The position numbers and the translations under genes were made by a program. A DNA stretch of 64,000 bases from Myxococcales bacterium. Lineage in GTDB: Bacteria; Myxococcota; Polyangia; Polyangiales; Polyangiaceae. The DNA is taken from positions 1 through 64,000 of the forward strand of contig PLXW01000088.1 in the NCBI GenBank assembly GCA_003151595.1. The letters are read 5' to 3'. Shown here in pieces: positions 61,409 through 64,000 of this stretch. Under the pieces are notes generated by a model that saw only the letters and a program-made list of their open reading frames with translations, ran no database searches and had not been told where the DNA came from. How positions within the stretch are numbered: the first letter of the stretch is position 1; every line of letters starts with the position of its first letter.

Positions 61409-61491
61409 TCTCGGCGTCCGAGCTCGCGTCGCCCGCGTGCGCGACGCGCGCTGGCTCCGCAACGCGATCGAGGTTATGAGCCAGCCCGCAA

Positions 61492-62118
61492 GTGCTGGTG
61501 CTGAAGCTCGCCGCGGGTGTTCTGTGGACGGTGGCCTACGCGCTCATCATCCGGAGGAGCGCGCGCGACAAGGCGGTGGGGATGCCCATGACCGCGCTCT
61601 GCATCAACATCTCGTGGGAGCTCTATTACTCCGTCGTCTTCCCTCACCCGCCGCCGCAGATCTACGTCAACTGGGCGTGGGTGCTGTTCGACGTCGTGAT
61701 CTTCGCGCAGTTCGTGAAGTACGGGCGCAAGGAGCTCGAGCCGGGGTTGCCGCAGTGGATGTTCCTTCCGCTGCTCGGGTTCACGCTGGTCATGGCGTAC
61801 GCGGGGGTAGTCGCCATGGGGCACGATCTCCACGACGCCGACGGCATGTACTCGGCGTTCGGATCGAACGTGCTCATGTCGGCGCTGTTCATCCGGATGC
61901 TTCTTCGCCGCGGCGACGTGCAGGGGCAGTCGCTGTACATCGCGCTCGCCAAGCTGGTGGGCACGTTCTGCGTGTGCATCGTGGCCTACGGTGAGCACCC
62001 GGAGCGGTATCTGCTCACGGTCTTCTACGTATGCATCGTCGTCCTGGACGTGGCGTACGCGGCACTCCTCGCGCGGCGCTCGCGGGAGCTCGGGATCGAT
62101 CCCTGGAGGCGGGCCTAG
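61492..62118 (+). CDS. transmembrane terpene cyclase (Pyr4/PaxB-type, TMTC)
   Basis: 208 residues from a GTG at 61492 with about seven membrane helices. The family marks are ALCINISWELYYSVVFP, with the Glu that matches the catalytic Glu of Pyr4-type cyclases; WVLFDVVIFAQFVKYGR; AFGSNVLMSALFIRMLL; GQSLYIALAKLVGT; and the last-helix acid VVLDVAYAALLARR. TMTCs protonate an epoxide or alkene of a prenylated aromatic or alkyl substrate to close rings, as in fungal meroterpenoids and bacterial drimentines. Its stop overlaps the convergent tocopherol-cyclase-like gene by four bases. A prenyltransferase follows, so a prenylated aromatic is the likely substrate. Confidence 0.82.
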   Translation: MLVLKLAAGVLWTVAYALIIRRSARDKAVGMPMTALCINISWELYYSVVFPHPPPQIYVNWAWVLFDVVIFAQFVKYGRKELEPGLPQWMFLPLLGFTLVMAYAGVVAMGHDLHDADGMYSAFGSNVLMSALFIRMLLRRGDVQGQSLYIALAKLVGTFCVCIVAYGEHPERYLLTVFYVCIVVLDVAYAALLARRSRELGIDPWRRA

Positions 62119-63167
62119 AGCGAGAGCGACGCCGCGTCGCGACGCTTTTCGAGCGCGGCGTTCTGATGAACGGCCTGGAGGAACGTGCCTCCAAACTCGA
62201 ACGCGGTGAGCGGGAAGCTATAGGACTCTTCCTCGGCTCCTTGCTGATAGGCGACCGTCGCGAGAGCGGTATAGGTCTCCTCGCATCCCGGGGCGCTCGA
62301 CATTCCAAGCGGAGTGGGTACCCACACTTTGTGAAACGCCGGCTCGGTGGCCGCGATGTGAAGCACCGCGCGCTTGCGCGTGAAGCGCGAGGTGAACTCG
62401 AGGTGCGCGACTTTGCGAACGCCGTCGAGCACGTAGCGCACGCGATCGAGATCCGTCGTTCGGAACACCGCGGTCTCACCGTTCCGGCGCCGGAGGTAGA
62501 AGGTCGAGATGAAGGGCTCGAGCGGGCCCACGACGATCTTCCCGATGACGAGCGAGAACGAGCTCTCGTTGTCCTTCCCGATCGCCTCGGACCACACCCA
62601 GCCGCGCGGGAAGAAGTTCCCGTGGTTGCACTCCATGTGACTGAAGCCGCGCCCCGCGAAGTGGCGCCCGTCCACACGAACGGCGTACTCCGCGTCCGAC
62701 CCCACGGAGTGGATGAAGTAACGCGATGGGAGGAGGCTCGTTTGGCCCAGCCACCCTTCGGGGCCGGAGCCGTTCTCGCCCCACGGCTTGCGGTTGCTCA
62801 CCTTCATCGTGACCGAAAGCGCGTCGCCGAAGGCGAAGTTCGCCACGCAGAGCGCGTCAGTGAAATGGAACTCGCCGACGCCCTTGGCCGTCCAGCGGAC
62901 GTCGAGCCCGTTGCGCTCGCTCGGCGAAGACACCGTGACTGCGGCGGGCTCGGGGAACGCCGTGAACGTGCGGGTCGTTCCGCGCTCGGTGACCGCGCAG
63001 AAGACGTAGTGCTCGGTGTACGCCGCCGCGCCGTCGGCGGAGAAGCTTGCGACGATCAGGACCACCGAGCGATCTTGGACGTGATCGATCGTGCGAATCA
63101 GCCACCCTTGAAAGAAGGGGTCGCGGATCGCGATCGGCTGGGCGTTGAGCGGCGAGGCGCCGCTCAT
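62115..63167 (-). CDS. tocopherol-cyclase-like lipocalin-fold enzyme
   Basis: 350 residues from the ATG at 63167, which overlaps the prenyltransferase stop by four bases (ATGA). It matches tocopherol cyclase (plant VTE1, PF14249): N-terminal IRDPFFQGWLIRT (the P-FF-GW motif), then GPEGWLGQTSLLPSRYFIHS and ECNHGNFFPRGWVWSEAIG, equivalent to the family's E-NWG--FP--W-W block. The second half has FISTFYLRRRNGETAVFRTT. The reaction in the family closes a chromanol ring on a prenylated hydroquinone. There is no signal peptide. Coupling to a homogentisate-prenyltransferase-like gene strengthens the assignment. Confidence 0.8.
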   Translation of the reverse strand: MSGASPLNAQPIAIRDPFFQGWLIRTIDHVQDRSVVLIVASFSADGAAAYTEHYVFCAVTERGTTRTFTAFPEPAAVTVSSPSERNGLDVRWTAKGVGEFHFTDALCVANFAFGDALSVTMKVSNRKPWGENGSGPEGWLGQTSLLPSRYFIHSVGSDAEYAVRVDGRHFAGRGFSHMECNHGNFFPRGWVWSEAIGKDNESSFSLVIGKIVVGPLEPFISTFYLRRRNGETAVFRTTDLDRVRYVLDGVRKVAHLEFTSRFTRKRAVLHIAATEPAFHKVWVPTPLGMSSAPGCEETYTALATVAYQQGAEEESYSFPLTAFEFGGTFLQAVHQNAALEKRRDAASLSL

Positions 63168-64000
63168 GCCAGCATGCACGCGATCGGGAACGCTGCGAAC
63201 TCGAGGTAGAACAGCTTCCAGATGAACATGTAGTGCGCGACCACGGCGTGGTGGTCGTCGGCGTCGAGCCGCGCGGCCCGCACCCACAGGATCGTGAGCG
63301 CCAGCGCGTGGACGCCGAGGAGGACGGCCCGGTTGATGTGGGAGACGCCGGCGAACGCCGCGACGATCGTGGCCACGTAGCAGGTCGTCAGGATCAGGTG
63401 GCAGATGAGCAACGTGCGGCGCGCGCCGAGGCGGCCCACCAGCGTCGCGATCTTGTAGCGACGGTCGCCGTCGATGTCCGGGATGTCCTTCATCACGGCG
63501 ATGACGATCACGAAGCCGAGCATGAAAGAGACGAAGAGCAGGACGTGCGGCGGGAGCGAGGCGGTGCCCGTGAGCTTGGCGGAGTACGTCAGGTAGACGC
63601 CCACGTTGCCGACGACCGCGCGCGCGAGGGTGATGGCCGCCGCAGCCAGGAGCGGAAAGCGCTTCAGGCGGACGGGCGGGAGCGAGTAGAGGCTCCCGAT
63701 CACGAAGACGATCGCGATGGTCGCGAAGAGGTATTTCCCGCCGGCCGCGCCGAGCACGAGCCCGGTCACGCCCGAACCGATCACGATCGCGGTCGCCGCC
63801 GCGCGTGACAGCGTGCCCGCGGCGAGCGGCAAGTACGGCTTGTTGATGCGATCGATCTCGACGTCGGTCAGCTGGTTGAGGCCGACGATGTAGACGTTGA
63901 CCGCGAGGCTGGCGACGTACGCGAGGAGCGCCGTCGGCAAGCTGTGACGGTGCGCGTCGGCCGCAGCCACGACGTAGAGCACCCAGACTGCCAGCGTTGT
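63164..64000 (-). CDS. homogentisate prenyltransferase-like UbiA enzyme, cut by the right edge
   Basis: The window holds the C-terminal 278 residues; codons for TTLAVW precede the first in-frame GTG, so the gene extends off the edge. The two Asp-rich motifs are NQLTDVEIDRINKPYLPLA and MKDIPDIDGDRRYK. The first is nearly identical to the same block in plant and cyanobacterial homogentisate phytyltransferases (VTE2), more so than to UbiA or MenA. Eight or nine membrane helices are visible. It should join a prenyl diphosphate to homogentisate or a related aromatic acid. Its stop overlaps the tocopherol-cyclase-like start (ATGA). Confidence 0.85.
   Translation of the reverse strand, partial: TTLAVWVLYVVAAADAHRHSLPTALLAYVASLAVNVYIVGLNQLTDVEIDRINKPYLPLAAGTLSRAAATAIVIGSGVTGLVLGAAGGKYLFATIAIVFVIGSLYSLPPVRLKRFPLLAAAAITLARAVVGNVGVYLTYSAKLTGTASLPPHVLLFVSFMLGFVIVIAVMKDIPDIDGDRRYKIATLVGRLGARRTLLICHLILTTCYVATIVAAFAGVSHINRAVLLGVHALALTILWVRAARLDADDHHAVVAHYMFIWKLFYLEFAAFPIACMLA

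Noticed and set aside
1..64000. Search for tRNA, rRNA, CRISPR arrays, insertion sequences and prophage genes
   Set aside because: No cloverleaf-like sequence with a proper T-loop, no regularly spaced repeats with unique spacers, and no transposase or integrase motif was seen.

Overview
The window is GC-rich chromosomal DNA with short intergenic gaps, many GTG/TTG starts and frequent 4-base stop/start overlaps. The organism is most likely a myxobacterium (Myxococcota, order Polyangiales or close to it). Reasons: Hanks-type Ser/Thr kinases, one fused to an AAA ATPase; two FHA-domain sigma-54 activators; a CHR chromate transporter; and many secreted lipoproteins with Gly/Ser or Asp/Ala linkers. 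This is inferred from gene content only. I found no tRNA, rRNA, CRISPR array, prophage or insertion sequence.

Layout. 1-8000: truncated DUF3311 gene, octaheme cytochrome, two unknown genes, then a beta-propeller/di-heme peroxidase lipoprotein divergent from an FHA/GGDEF-like/AAA+ activator, with a candidate sigma-54 promoter and clustered TGCGCA palindromes between them. 8000-11130: unknown gene, TfoX-like protein, two tandem aldo/keto reductases. 11200-15950: DNA end-joining island (Ku, ATP-dependent ligase, separate LigD-type polymerase, PolX). 15980-23600: cNMP-binding protein, S9 peptidase, hybrid histidine kinase, NIPSNAP/ABM pair with a divergent ArsR regulator and a midway palindrome, VF530-type protein. 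23800-27350: secreted phospholipase D-like protein, cytochrome c and phosphoesterase with Gly/Ser linkers. 27520-31420: PaaI thioesterase, HxlR regulator with two matching operators, EthD-like protein, histone-like protein, lipase-like hydrolase, SpeD. 31590-34390: MFS exporter, two head-to-head histidine-kinase remnants, J-like protein. 34400-38620: lipoprotein, TPR protein, second FHA activator, membrane Ser/Thr kinase. 38735-44180: sigma-54-type promoter and secreted protein, NudC with a coupled EF-Tu-domain-2-like protein, Cys-rich lipoprotein, M20 amidohydrolase. 44180-50980: kinase-ATPase, carotenoid-type membrane protein, ChrA, lipoprotein. 50980-52004: two genes with internal deletions. 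52060-59710: quinone oxidoreductase, DUF4139 protein with an inserted OmpA-like domain, lipoprotein, DUF2293 and 2OG oxygenase genes, internally deleted nitronate monooxygenase. 59770-64000: small exported and membrane proteins, then a prenyl-chemistry locus.

The most striking part is the right edge. A homogentisate-prenyltransferase-like UbiA protein and a tocopherol-cyclase-like protein are translationally coupled and converge on a Pyr4/PaxB-type transmembrane terpene cyclase. No photosynthesis gene is visible, so this looks like a tocochromanol or meroterpenoid pathway in a non-phototroph. Other points: three regulator/DNA-site pairings readable from sequence (sigma-54 activator, ArsR, HxlR), an unlinked and convergent end-joining ligase and polymerase, and a recurring pattern of genes that keep both ends but have lost their middles.
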